Shown here: positions 47,301 through 58,225 of the stretch, one piece after another
Numbering within the stretch: the first letter of the stretch is position 1
How the letters are laid out: every line of letters starts with the position of its first letter
NCBI GenBank assembly: GCA_023897205.1
Contig: JAHWDD010000002.1
Coordinates: forward strand, 5,704,001-5,768,000
Direction of reading: 5' to 3'
Length of the DNA: 64,000 nt
Source of the DNA: Exophiala sp. HKRS030
Lineage: Eukaryota > Ascomycota > Eurotiomycetes > Chaetothyriales > Herpotrichiellaceae
Made by a program: the position numbers and the translations under genes
The notes under the pieces: generated by a model
The model's input: only the letters and a program-made list of their open reading frames with translations
What the model was told of the DNA's origin: nothing
Database searches by the model: none

Positions 47301-49628
47301 TGGGTACACTATGCCTGTGGGAGGTGCCCAGTACTCTACCGCGGCCTCCAATAAATCGCTGTTCGATAAAACAATCGCATCAAGTGTGCCCAAAGCCAAA
47401 AACTCTGTGATTGCCTCGAAGCGGCACATGGCACGCCTGCTGCTTTGTGCTTAGTCTGCACGGATTAAGTTCTTCATCATCTCAGATCGCAGATCGCAGA
47501 TCTTGAGAGAGCCTTCACGCCCTTCATCGTCAATTTCATTTCATGGGCCTTGACCATCACCAGCAGCAAAGACCTCTACAAGACAACCAGAATAGATTCG
47601 GAAGGAGGCTTACAGCTCATGTGGATAGGCAAACCAGGTCGCCAGCCGGCTCTCCACACATGCATGATTACAAGCTGCCTACAGTGGCCTGCCTACCCAA
47701 ATGCCTGTTACAGCGTCAACTCCTGTCTAGCATCATTTACCACACACCGTAACCCACTAAGTCGACGCTGCGCAACGTTCTGCAGTTGCTGTCTAGATAG
47801 ACTGTCGTCCGCCATCCCATCACTCTTGTTTCGCGTGGTCCAGACTAACTACCTAGTGTCCCCACCTTTCCATGAGGTTGGCGCTTGTTTGTTGGTCGAC
47901 ATGACACCCTTGACTTTCGCTTGAGGACGATCTGGACGAGTCTGGGAGTCTGGGTTTTTGGCTAGTGGTAGTCTCGGTGAAGCCTATTCACATCTTTGGT
48001 TTCCTCAGTCCTGAGCTCCTGGTCATCCCACAGCCATCCTTGGGTGTCCACGGGTGTCTTTGAAAGTTCTAGTAACTAACTAACCGTGCTGACTCAGTTC
48101 TTTGGCTTGGTGGCCTGGGATCACTGTCCAACGGTAGGTCCGACTGCACATCAAGCCAAGGGTGGCTTTACTCAATGTAATGTTGAGAGCTGGCACCATC
48201 AGGACCAAAATCGATACCTCAACGCACTAATAATGAACCCTATACTCCCCATGCTTCGATCATATTGACTTTCGGTCGTCGGCAGCGTACGAGTTTGGGC
48301 TTGCATCTGGTGGATCCGAAGAAATCTACAGTACCTCGCCTACTGAATTTGAACGCAGCGTTGATGTCAAAAATGATGCAAGCGGGGCACTTGGGCACTT
48401 GGGGCACCTCCTTCTGTCAAGCCCGGAAACTTGTGATATATCGTGTTCACTGATCACGGTCCAATCCCTTGGAGCCACAGCCGACTTGAAGATACCGGTC
48501 TAGTCGGAGGCAAAGCCATTATGTCGACATTTGCCTGAAATTTTCCCCAGGCGTCAAGGGCTTCACTTTGATTATGAGCAACTGCCAACCGCTGACCGCA
48601 TATATTAGAGTTGAGGACTGGACTTTTGCAGTTGCCAAATCCAGTACAAAAACAGGCCGCAAACCAAACCCCACCTGAGGAAAAGAGGCAGCGCCACACA
48701 TTAGCAATTGTCTTGGATCGCCTTATCAGTGTTCATTGAGTAGAAGCTACTCCGTACTGCTATCTACATCGCTCACGTGGTAATATTTTCGACTATTGGA
48801 AATCCCGCCATGCCCTGCCGTCAATCTTTACAAACTCTGTTTCAGACGCTTGCAAATTGGGTACCCTGGCCACCAAGTTTCGCTGGAGCTGAAGTACCCA
48901 TATTCACCACTTCTGGCATGAATCTTTGCCATAATATTCTACCTTCTAACCTGATTGAGCATGCCATGCTACTCGTTGCCCTTGGACCCGAACCGGCTGT
49001 TTACACCGGAGAAGCCTATCTAGTGTTTCGCAGTCGGTACAACTATTTGGCCGCGACCGTTGACATAGCAGCACGTTGACAGCCTCACTTGCGAGAAGCC
49101 AGAAAGCAAACTAGGAAATATCCAGGAAGTACACCCACAAGAGCCTTGTTCTCCTCTCCTCACAGTCGGGTTTCAGGGTGGCAATGCCTGGTACCCTCCC
49201 GAATTCGAAAGGCCAGATTTGACGACAAGACCACAGGAGAAATTTCAAATCCTACATCAACAATGCATGTCAGGGTCACTGGGTCACATTCATTCTCCGC
49301 AGCGAAGTAGAACACGAGATTTCAGACGCATGTCATATGTCTTGCAGATGCATTTGTACGATCAGAAGTAATGGTAAGATCTGATGGAACGTCCTCGAAT
49401 GCTATTCGTGACCAACGACAGCTCCAATACAGGCTCGAGCTGCGAAGCGCATTTCATTCGCTTTGGTGGCTAAACTTGGTGATCCATCTTGAATTCGTAA
49501 TATCATCCGATGCGTGCTGCCTGTAAAGCTTCATGCCTCTCGGTATTCTAAGATTTCTTGCTGCACTATATCAATGGATAACACAGCGTTTCTTCACCCC
49601 AGCAAAAACTCCATAACATTGGCCCCAT
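44348..49628. other. Large gene-free region (5.3 kb) upstream of the transcription factor gene
   Basis: No gene is supported over 5.3 kb. The frames at 44256-44711 (-), 45775-46263 (+), 47550-47924 (+) and 48777-49079 (+) show no recognisable domain. It contains a tandem repeat of GTCGTGGCA (46073-46101) and TACGGAG/CTCCGTA words at 46022, 46134, 46684, 46846 and 48750. It lies 5' of the transcription factor and 3' of rpl23, so it may be a long regulatory region or hold noncoding RNA; the sequence alone does not tell. Confidence 0.55.
46073..46101. repeat. Short tandem repeat of a 9-bp unit
   Basis: The unit GTCGTGGCA appears about three times, the first copy with one mismatch (GTCGTTGCA). 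Confidence 0.85.
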
Positions 49629-50380
49629 TTACATCACGACACCGCTGTTGCTGGCTATTCTGGGCCACAGTTCGGCTGCTTCTTTTCCGACTGGTCCAGT
49701 GATGGCGCTGCCCTTCATTTCACCCTTGGGGTTCACAATCACACCAGCATTGTCTTCAAAGTAGAGATAGATACCATCCGCTCGTCGCCAGGGTTTCGAT
49801 TGTCTGACAACCACAGCAGGCATCACTATAGGAGCTTATGTCAGTAACCCGTACAGATCGACATAACCGGGACATGTAGTAACGAACCCTTCTTCCTCAA
49901 TTCTGGCTTTCCCTTCTTGACTGTGGCCATAACCATATCACCGACACCGGCTGCGGGGAGTCTGTTCAATCGGGCACCGATACCCTTGACGGAAATGATG
50001 TAGAGATTTCGAGCACCGGAATTGTCTGCACAGGACATAACGGCTCCGCTGTTAAGGATCAGGTCAGCTATTTTTGTTCCATCTCATTTGTTTGATCCAT
50101 TTTTCTTCCATCACCACGAGCGGTCTTCGAGACCGGACTTTTCCACTTTCACACCAGAGATAATCCAAGGACATTTTGGGAGGCGCTTATCAGGGAATCG
50201 CGATCGAAAGTAGGGTGAGAACGTACACTGGGAGACCGAGAGTCATCTTCAGCTTGTTGCCGGAGGCACCTCCACGACTAGATAAAAAACTGTCAGTAGT
50301 TGTTCTTGTTGATCTGGCTAAGCGCATTTTATGTCTGGCTCTGCGGCATATGGAGATGACACTCACCCGCGCTTCGACAT
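49629..50380 (-). CDS. rpl23: 60S ribosomal protein uL14 (Rpl23)
   Basis: This is a core large-subunit protein at the subunit interface, in the cytosol. Four exons (50367-50380, 50227-50277, 49888-50048, 49629-49825) encode 140 residues. The first exon is only 14 nt (MSKRG). Introns are 89, 178 and 62 nt, all GT..AG. The sequence is nearly identical to the eukaryotic family: [85 protein letters not shown]. Introns packed near the start are common in fungal ribosomal protein genes. The 178-nt intron was examined for a snoRNA without a convincing result. Confidence 0.97.
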
Positions 50381-52049
50381 ATTGACGGTATTTGGATTTG
50401 ACGGCTACTTGTTGACGAGTTCGAGGTTGAAGATGTTCGAGATGGGCCTGCAATCAAAGGTTGGCTTCGCAGGGAAAAAAGCGTGTGCGGAGGGTAACGA
50501 TCGAAATCTTGGCATCACGTGAAAATGTCTTGGCAAGGATTGTTGTCGTTTTTTGTGTCTTGTTTCTTCTCCTATGTTGTCTACGCGGAAGTTTTATTCC
50601 TATCAAGGCAACTAGCCTCATGAGTGAGTAGAGCTCGAGTATTGAGACTCTCCTGTCAAGGAGAACCCGAATCCTGCATGGCCATTGGGGAGTTCGTTGC
50701 CGTTCAGGATTTTCGTACTTGGATTTCTGACGGCAAGGCTGACTTGCACTCCACCAATGAGGGAGTCACAATACGTTGCAGAGCATTCATCGTCATAGCA
50801 CCCCTCATGGAAACTTGAAACTAGGGTCACGGTATATTGAAATTCAGATATTGAGCAGGGTCAAGCGCTACGAGTAGGCGAACGCGCGGTTTCACATTGA
50901 TTTCGCACTGCGTAACTACTAAGCCTGAGCCCGTGCTGCACGACCTGAACTCCTGGGGCACGAAGATATTCTCAGGCCCCTAGAAGACGCCTAAGGCCGT
51001 TGCCTGGGCTGGGGCGGAATGCCTTCTGCAGAAATAGTACAGAACTCAATAGTGGTCCAATAGGGCTTGCGGTTTATCTCACTACTCACCTGCCCCAGTG
51101 TGCACAGAGGTGCGTCGTCGCGAGGCATCGCAACCATCGATGTTGTGAATTACAGTGGCCTCCACTCACAGCGACGAATGGGGAGCAGGTATTGACAATA
51201 GGGAAAGCTGGGTTCTTTTTTTACGAGGCCTCTCGTGCGATTCGACAAAAGAACCAAGTCACGCTTTATCAAGCTAGTTGATGTCAACGCAAAAGGGTCG
51301 AGGGGCTGTAATCAGGGGGGCCTGAACTAACGGTGTGATTATTGGCAAAGCGCAACTCACGCGGCCTGTGCATACGGGGATCTTTTCCATGGACACACGT
51401 GCCTGAGGAGTCCAGACTGCCTCGTAACAACCTATGTCATCCAGGCGTCAATTATTGAACAACGTCTTGCCAAAGCTCCCAGATCGTAATTTCTTGCCAG
51501 GGCCATAACTTTGCCAAATATCTTTCCATCCATGCTGATTTATGACCCCAAGCTTTAGAGTTCCTGACCGGTCCACCCTGGCCAGCTGGCCAGCAAGATC
51601 TCAGGAAGAACCGGCCAAGCTTGACCCCAAAAGGATGTGCCGAGCCTAAATTTGTCTGAGAAGTCCACTACTCGCTGCCACCCTTGTTGATGGCTAAGCC
51701 TGAGGATTGTTGACGAACCACTCCTCGCCAATCATGATGGTCGAGTTGTCAGGACCGTCGCCCTTGCGACCCCCTTCTCACTCATTCAATCCCTGCTCGT
51801 CTTCGAGGCCTCTCAATACTCTCAGCCTCAACGGGGTTCCGACAAGGATGCAACGTCCAGCCTAGGCTCCATTTCAATGGTCCGAGTCTGACTACCTTTG
51901 CACGAGCACCATGAGAGTTGACCTTTGATCTCGTCTATTAAATATTACTCCTTGTTCCTCGACCGCCGAGAGTCCCTCGCAAGCCAATGCCTTTGTAGTT
52001 CGTCTCACTGCAGTCGAATTTCACTGTATATATATGTGTTGCCGGCACA
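50381..52049. promoter_or_regulatory. Divergent promoter region, rpl23 and the Ppo-type gene
   Basis: These 1.67 kb separate two divergent start codons. A T-rich tract (GTCGTTTTTTGTGTCTTGTTTCTTCT) lies near the rpl23 side. No gene is supported; small frames at 50618-50830 and 51000-51281 show no domain. A short TATATATA stretch is 20 bp before the ATG of the Ppo-type gene. Confidence 0.55.
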
Positions 52050-55000
52050 ATGAATGGTAAAAGAAAATTGTCTCCAGATCCTGACGACGAAATGGCTTAT
52101 TCGAAACAATTCAACTTCGAGAAGAGGCATGCTTCTGCACAGTCAAGCTTCTCTGATACGATCAAAGGGTTCTTCGAAAGCATCGCGGGCAATGCTTCCA
52201 ATTCTGCAAACCCCGTCATCAATGGCGCAACGGTAAAATCAAAGCCGCTCCTCGCACGAGTCATCGCAGATCTCGCCAGTCAAGCCCCCAGACTCGGCGA
52301 GAATGCAGCTCTTTTCCAATCTCTGATCGACACCAAACTGTTCGATGGCGGGCTCGTCGATGATCGTCAGTATCAGGTGAGTCTACGAACGATGACTTCT
52401 CGTACCAGATGCTAACTTTACCTTGATAGATGGAGAAAATTCTACAGCTAGCGGCCTCTTTGCCTGCAGGATCAGAGGCGTTAGGTGATCTAACAGGGCA
52501 ATTTATCAAATTGTTATGGGAGAATCTCGAACATCCTCCACTATCTTATCAAGGTGACGAATTCAAATATCGCACCGCCGATGGGTCAAATAACAACATC
52601 ATGTATCCTCATCTTGGCCAAGCTGGTTCTTATTACGCGAGGACTGTGACACCACAGACTCTTAAACCGGGTATACTTCCAGATCCTGGAGTCATCTTCG
52701 ATGCTATTTTTGCCCGTGGTGCCGAACGGAGAGAACATCCCAACAAGATCTCCAGCATGCTATTCTACTTGGCGACTATAATCATACACGATTGTTTCCA
52801 CACTGATGGGCGAAACTACGGCAGAGTCAAAACATCCTCCTATTTGGATCTGGCTCCCCTCTATGGCAGCAGTCAATTGGAACAGGACAAGATCCGGACG
52901 TTCAAAAATGGTCTGCTAAAGCCAGACACATTTTCCGAAAACCGGATTCTCGGCTTTCCTCCAGGAGTGGCGGCGCTCGTCGTCTGCTTTAATCGCTTCC
53001 ACAATTATGTTGCCATGCAACTGAAAGAAATCAATGAAGGGGGTCGTTTCACAGGCCCCAAAGACGAGACAGATCCAAGATCCAAAGAAGCTCTCAAGAA
53101 GTTGGACAATGATCTATTCCAGACAGCACGTCTGGTCACATGTGGCCTGTATGTTAACATCATCTTAAACGATTATGTCAAAACAATCCTGAATTTGAAT
53201 CGAACAAATTCTACTTGGACTTTGGATCCGCGCAAAAGCTTCAACGAGGTGTTCGATGCTCATGGCATTCCTTCTGGAGTGGGAAATCAAGTCAGTGTCG
53301 AGTTTAACCTAGTCTATAGGTGGCATTCAGCAATCAGTGTCAAGGATGAAGAATGGACCAACAACTTATACCAGTCTTTGTTCCCAAACAAAGACATTTC
53401 CACCGTCACTCAGCAAGACCTAATAATCGCCTTGCAAAAGTGGCTGCAAGAGATTGGGGACGACCCCACCAAGTGGCAGCTTGACGCAGGAAAGTATCAG
53501 AGGACGGAAAGAGGTACATTCAAGGATGAAGATCTGATCAATATCCTCAGCGATGCTACCGAGGATGTTGCCGGCGCGTTTGGCCCTAGAAATGTACCCC
53601 TTGCTATGAAGTTGATCGAGACCCTCGGAATCCAACAAGCTCGTGCATGGAATGTCGCGACATTGAATGAATTCCGGAAGTTCTTCAAGCTCGAACCACA
53701 TAAAGAATTCTCCGATATCACCAGGGATGAAGAAGTGGCTCGATCACTAAAAGCCCTCTACAAACATCCTGACTATGTGGAGCTCTACCCCGGTCTGGTT
53801 GCTGAAGATGCGAAAGAACCATTGGAGCCTGGCTCTGGTCTTTGTCCTGGCTTTACCGTATCAAGAGCCATCCTTGCCGATGCCGTTGCTCTCACGAGAG
53901 GAGATCGGTTCTATACGGTCGATTATACGCCAGCCAATCTCACCAATTGGGGCTGGAACACGGTTAATTCCGACCCTCAGGTTGCTCAAGGTGGGTGCTT
54001 TTATAACTTGGTCATGAGAGCTCTACCCTCGTGGTATCGCGGAAATTCCGTTTATGCGATGTATCCCTTCACGGTTCCCGAGGAGAACAAGAGGATCTTG
54101 CAGAAGCTTGGGAAGGAGCAAGACTATGACTTTTCTAGACCGCAGCAGATTGGTCCCCCGACTTCAATCAGATCCTGGAAGGCAACCACACAGATTCTAA
54201 ACGACCAAGCATCGTTCGCAGTCCCATGGGGTCCTCATACTCGATATCTCACCGGTCAAGACTACATGCTCAGCGGAGACACGGAAGCAAATGCAACACA
54301 GCGTAGAGAGGTGAACAACGCCATATACTGTCCCGCCAATGGCTTGCAACAGGTTCAATCATTCTACGAAGATTTGACAACTCAATTGATTGTGGCACGA
54401 TCTGAACGCCTGAGAGGCGAATGGTATCAATTGGACGCTTGCCGTGATGTTGGCAATCCGTCACACGCCATCTTCGTTGCCAAGATGTTCCATATTCCGC
54501 TTAAGCAACCTGGTGATCTCAATTTACTGGCAGTCGAAGTTGACAAGCTCTACTTGGCACTGTCCGTCTTGTTCGCCTATGTGTTCCTCGACCTTGATAC
54601 AGCTCGATCATTCAAGTTGAGGGCCGGAGCGAAGGCAGCAACTGAGGGGCTGTCGAAACTGATCAAGGCAGTTTGCAAAGCAGTCAAGATCGGCAATGCC
54701 ATCCATCTAGGCGAGATTCTTCCAATGAGTGCCGCCGGGCGTATGCTAGAAGACTATGGTGTGCATCTGATCCAGCGTTTGTTTGCAGGAGGAAAATCAA
54801 CTGATCAGGTCGTGTGGGAAATCATACCAACCGCAGCAGCCGCAGTTGCAACTCAGGCACAGCACTTCACCCAGATGCTTGACGTGTTCTTACAAGAAAA
54901 GCACTACAAAGCACACTGGTCCGAGATTCAAAGGTGTGCTTGGTCGAATGATCCCAACGACTTTGAAAAATTGAAAGGATACGCACTTGAAGCAAATCGA

Positions 55001-55643
55001 CTCGCACCTGCTGCATTTGGCCTCCTTCGCAAGTCCAACGTCGACACTGTCATTAACGATAACGGTGTCGAAGTCCCAATCAAGGTCGGCGACCAGATCT
55101 ACACGGATTTCATCACTGTAGGGCTAGATGAGACCGTGTTCGAGAATCCTCACGAAATTGACCCCAGCCGTGATCGGTCTTTGTACATTCACCACGGCTA
55201 CGGGCCGCACTCGTGCCTTGGGCGACACATCGTTGAGGTTTCAATGGCCGCACAACTGAAAGTCTTCGCGAAACTGAAGAATCTCAGACGTGCGCCCGGC
55301 GAACAAGGGATACTAAAGAAGACCATCCCGCAGCCGAACCCAACAAGCAGTGACCCACACCCGAACCCAGGCAGCATTTCAGTCTATATCCTTGAAGATT
55401 ACTCTTCGTGGTGGCCATTCCCTACAAGTAAGTAGCCCGACTTCTCTCCCCCGACTTCGCATCCACTAATCCCCTTTTGCAGCTCTCAAGGTTCACCACG
55501 ATGGCCTGCTCCACGAGCAACCTGATCAGCTCGCCGCAGACACCGGCGCACCAGGCATCCAAGAAGAAATCAACGATAGTGACATGGCGCAAACAAACGG
55601 ATTCCATACCAATGGATATGACGAGGAAAGCGACACTGCATAA
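52050..55643 (+). CDS. Psi-factor (Ppo) type fatty acid dioxygenase-P450 fusion, PpoA/linoleate diol synthase-like
   Basis: The N-terminal haem dioxygenase adds oxygen to linoleate or oleate; the C-terminal P450 domain then rearranges the hydroperoxide, giving oxylipins that steer sporulation. Three exons (52050-52376, 52430-55427, 55483-55643) encode 1161 residues; the introns are 53 and 55 nt. The dioxygenase shows the distal His in TIIIHDCFHTD (His229), SSYLDLAPLYG, and VYRWH with catalytic Tyr405 and proximal His408. The P450 part shows the ExxR motif in LEANRLAP and GYGPHSCLGRH with haem Cys1038. Both active sites are thus present, as in PpoA and unlike PpoC. In the I-helix the sequence is VATQAQ: Thr917 stands where PpoA has catalytic Asn887, while Gln920 (PpoA Gln890) is kept. 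The acidic C-terminal tail of about 50 residues has its own exon. Confidence 0.94.
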
Positions 55644-56567
55644 GCGCAAACCCGAACGAAAGGTGTAACTAATGAATGGGGCTTTCCCTCAACCCTGCAC
55701 AATGTCGAGGTTGGAAAACAGGCAAATTGTATAACAGTTGCGGAATAACAGGACAAGCGAAGGATTTAGCAAGCCATTGTTGCGAGTGTACTTCCATTTC
55801 AGCCGTGGGCTAGCCTCCTGTTGGATATTTTCACATACTGGTTCTCCTCTCGTTGATTTCTCTTAGTTTTGGTTGAAACAGGCCGAATTATCACTCATTA
55901 TAGCAATGTACCAAATCTATCTGACGGATGTCGATTGATTCCCTTCACGCTTACCGATTGTTGCTGGCAATGAGACTCAGTCAATGATTCGCTTGTAATT
56001 TTGAGATTGTAAGACACTTCGCGGGCAAGAAGGCACAGGTGTGTCGTCGGTATTGGGTTGTGCTTGTGGCATGGCGTATGGCTCGGTATAACGTTTCGGT
56101 CGGTCCAATCTCGACAAGACAGGCCCGCAGCATTGATTGTAGCGACGGCCAGACCAAGCAACAGGAAGGCGATCGTACACCATTCCATCTCGCGAGCGTA
56201 TTCGAGAAGGAGCTGATATAGCGAGGTGAATGTGTCGATACAGTCAGTGCTCCAGTAGGCGTGAGGGGTGGGTATGTACCTCTACTCCGTATAGGTAGGT
56301 AGGCGACGATCTCGCATTTTGACTTCCCCCGCCGATCTCGGAACCATAATTGGTGGGTTGCAAGTGCATGATGAGACATCTAGATCTCCATCGACCGACG
56401 AGCGGCTCGTTATCCGGTGACATCGGTCTATATTTCATAAGACTACCAAGCACCTACCAGGGAACCCGTCACTTGTAGTCGAAAAGCCTCTCTCATATTC
56501 TTGTTATTGTTGGCAGTCCTATGCTTGGGACTTACTCCCGACAACAACTCAACGGCTGAGGTACACG
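55644..56567. other. Intergenic region after the Ppo-type gene
   Basis: This 0.92-kb stretch has no supported gene. A CTCCGTA word is at 56285-56291. Overlapping frames on the minus strand (55898-56379) have no domain likeness. Confidence 0.55.
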
Positions 56568-57221
56568 ATGTTGACCAATGGCCTCCAGCTGCGTCCTGTT
56601 TGTCGAATGAGCCACGGGCCTTCTTCTTCTACATTGTCTCGGCGGTCTGCGCTTCTGGAACTTCCCTCTGAGGTACGAGTGGAGATATATCGTCATTTGT
56701 TCGTATCCGTTCAGATTTCCGTGGAGGGTCAGTGCTCGGCCGTGATTCGCTGCAGAGCTCCTTTTTGCTCGTGTGCGTTTCCACATCAGATATTACGCTC
56801 GTGTCAGCAGCTTCGAAGGGAAGCGATCACTTACCTCTTGGCCGCGACTACGCTACAGCTCTCAGGCACGCTGGAGCCGGCAGCTCAGCTGCCAGTTTCA
56901 TATGTTTCAGCAATAACAAAAGCCATCATTTTGGACACTCGCTCGTTCTCGAAGTTGCCGCTTCAATTGGAGCTGTTTCAATCATTGAAGAGCTTGGAGT
57001 TGCGTAATATCACCATCTGGTGCAAGTATCATGACGAGGAGTATCTGAAAGGTCCAGAGGCAGACGAATGCATGATCGGGCTGGCAATGTTTAACCTGAA
57101 TCGCATAAGTCCTCAACTTACGCAGATGTTTGCCAGCGTGAATAGAGCATTCAAGGTCCTTTTATGCTGCCAGTTCGTCGCGTCTTCCACAACTGGTGAA
57201 ACAATAGTAAGTTCTCAATAA
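56568..57221 (+). CDS. 2EXR/F-box-like domain protein, short
   Basis: The protein has 217 residues from the ATG at 56568. RRSALLELPSEVRVEIYRHLFVSV (residues 25-48) is the F-box-like/2EXR start seen also in the gene at 4539, and ILRSCQQLRREAITYLLAATTLQLSG matches the next part of the domain. Later residues (VSAITKAIILD, LELFQSLKSLELRNITIW) fit the usual pattern. Function is unknown. The 3' end is uncertain: a GTAAGT at 57207 could start a 39-nt intron, which is shorter than usual, leading to a tail that ends SYH. The simple stop at 57219-57221 is used here. Confidence 0.7.
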   Translation: MLTNGLQLRPVCRMSHGPSSSTLSRRSALLELPSEVRVEIYRHLFVSVQISVEGQCSAVIRCRAPFCSCAFPHQILRSCQQLRREAITYLLAATTLQLSGTLEPAAQLPVSYVSAITKAIILDTRSFSKLPLQLELFQSLKSLELRNITIWCKYHDEEYLKGPEADECMIGLAMFNLNRISPQLTQMFASVNRAFKVLLCCQFVASSTTGETIVSSQ

Positions 57222-58225
57222 CTGCGTTGCGCAATCTGTCTGCAGATGACTGAGATCAGCAAAATAGCAAGCTATCATTGACATCGACAAAAGATCCGTG
57301 TTGCACAAAGCGAAGGGGCCAGTAATCCGCGACCGAAACGCATGGGCAGGCTTCTATTGAGAATCAGTATAATCCCCCTGACGCATGAGAGAATCTAGGT
57401 CCGACGACAGGACAACCAAATGCTGAGGCTGTGACCATCGCAGAGATCCCCAGGCGGAGTTCCAACAGCACTCGAACGTGTCCACGCGCGCGGGTTCACA
57501 GGCAAAAGAGCTTTTCGACACCAACCTTTGTACTCAAGTGGCTGCCAGGATCGTGCGTAGAAAATCGAGCAGACCCTGAAAGCGACAAGCACTGTAGGAT
57601 AAACTGGGGGCCTGTTTGCTGGATTAATCACAAGTACGGCGAAAGGTATCGAGCTATACCCAAAATCTCCAATCAGCAGCCTATCTGGGCTGTGTCCAGG
57701 CTCTCTGGTCTTCATGAAAGTGGAGTGATTGTGGTTGATACTTGTAAAAGGGGATTTGCAAACTCTTTAGATATGTTACCATTTCCGTGAGTCTGACTGT
57801 ATTAGAAGGGATTATAGCATCGAAGACCTGGTGGTTCCCAGGGCCGATTTGCCACAATCGAATTCGAGCTATGCTTGGTACGAGACGTGGATGCAAAGAA
57901 CGATTGGAAACAAATGATTGAGTGCTTAAGAGCACTAACCTTGGCGGTTGGAACGCGTCGCGCCACGTTGGTCACATGACTGGTCACTAAATTGTTGACC
58001 GCGATTGCTGGAGATTTCATCTTTCCTCATTTATTGCATTATCACGTTGCCTTTCGGTTCAATGTTTGTTTGTCGGTTTCTAGATCCTTGCAAAGCATAG
58101 CGACTCTCAGCATTAACACGTTGCCGATTGCAAGAACTGCAGTTGATCGTTTTGAATAAAAGGCAAGACGCCCGTGCTCACGTTCGGCTCATCGCATTCC
58201 CCGACTGGTTCAGCCTCGTGCCAGG
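57222..58225. promoter_or_regulatory. Intergenic region before kap114
   Basis: This 1.0-kb stretch has open frames on both strands (57395-57715 -, 57802-58020 -, 57431-57790 +), but none with a recognisable family; the plus-strand frame has no ATG at its start. It holds the kap114 promoter. Confidence 0.45.

Noticed and set aside
48777..49079. 100-residue plus-strand frame
   Set aside because: No domain, no neighbours in frame, and composition typical of random open frames in GC-balanced DNA.
50049..50226. Box C/D snoRNA in the 178-nt rpl23 intron
   Set aside because: A GTGATGG resembling box C and CTGA words near the 3' end exist, but box C has a mismatch, no terminal stem was seen, and the CTGA may be the branch site.
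57207..57281. A second exon of the 2EXR-like gene ending in SYH
   Set aside because: It would need a 39-nt intron, shorter than the other introns here, and adds only a short tail; the plain stop at 57221 is simpler.
57395..57790. Overlapping 106- and 119-residue frames on opposite strands
   Set aside because: Neither has recognisable family likeness; the plus-strand frame has no ATG at its start.
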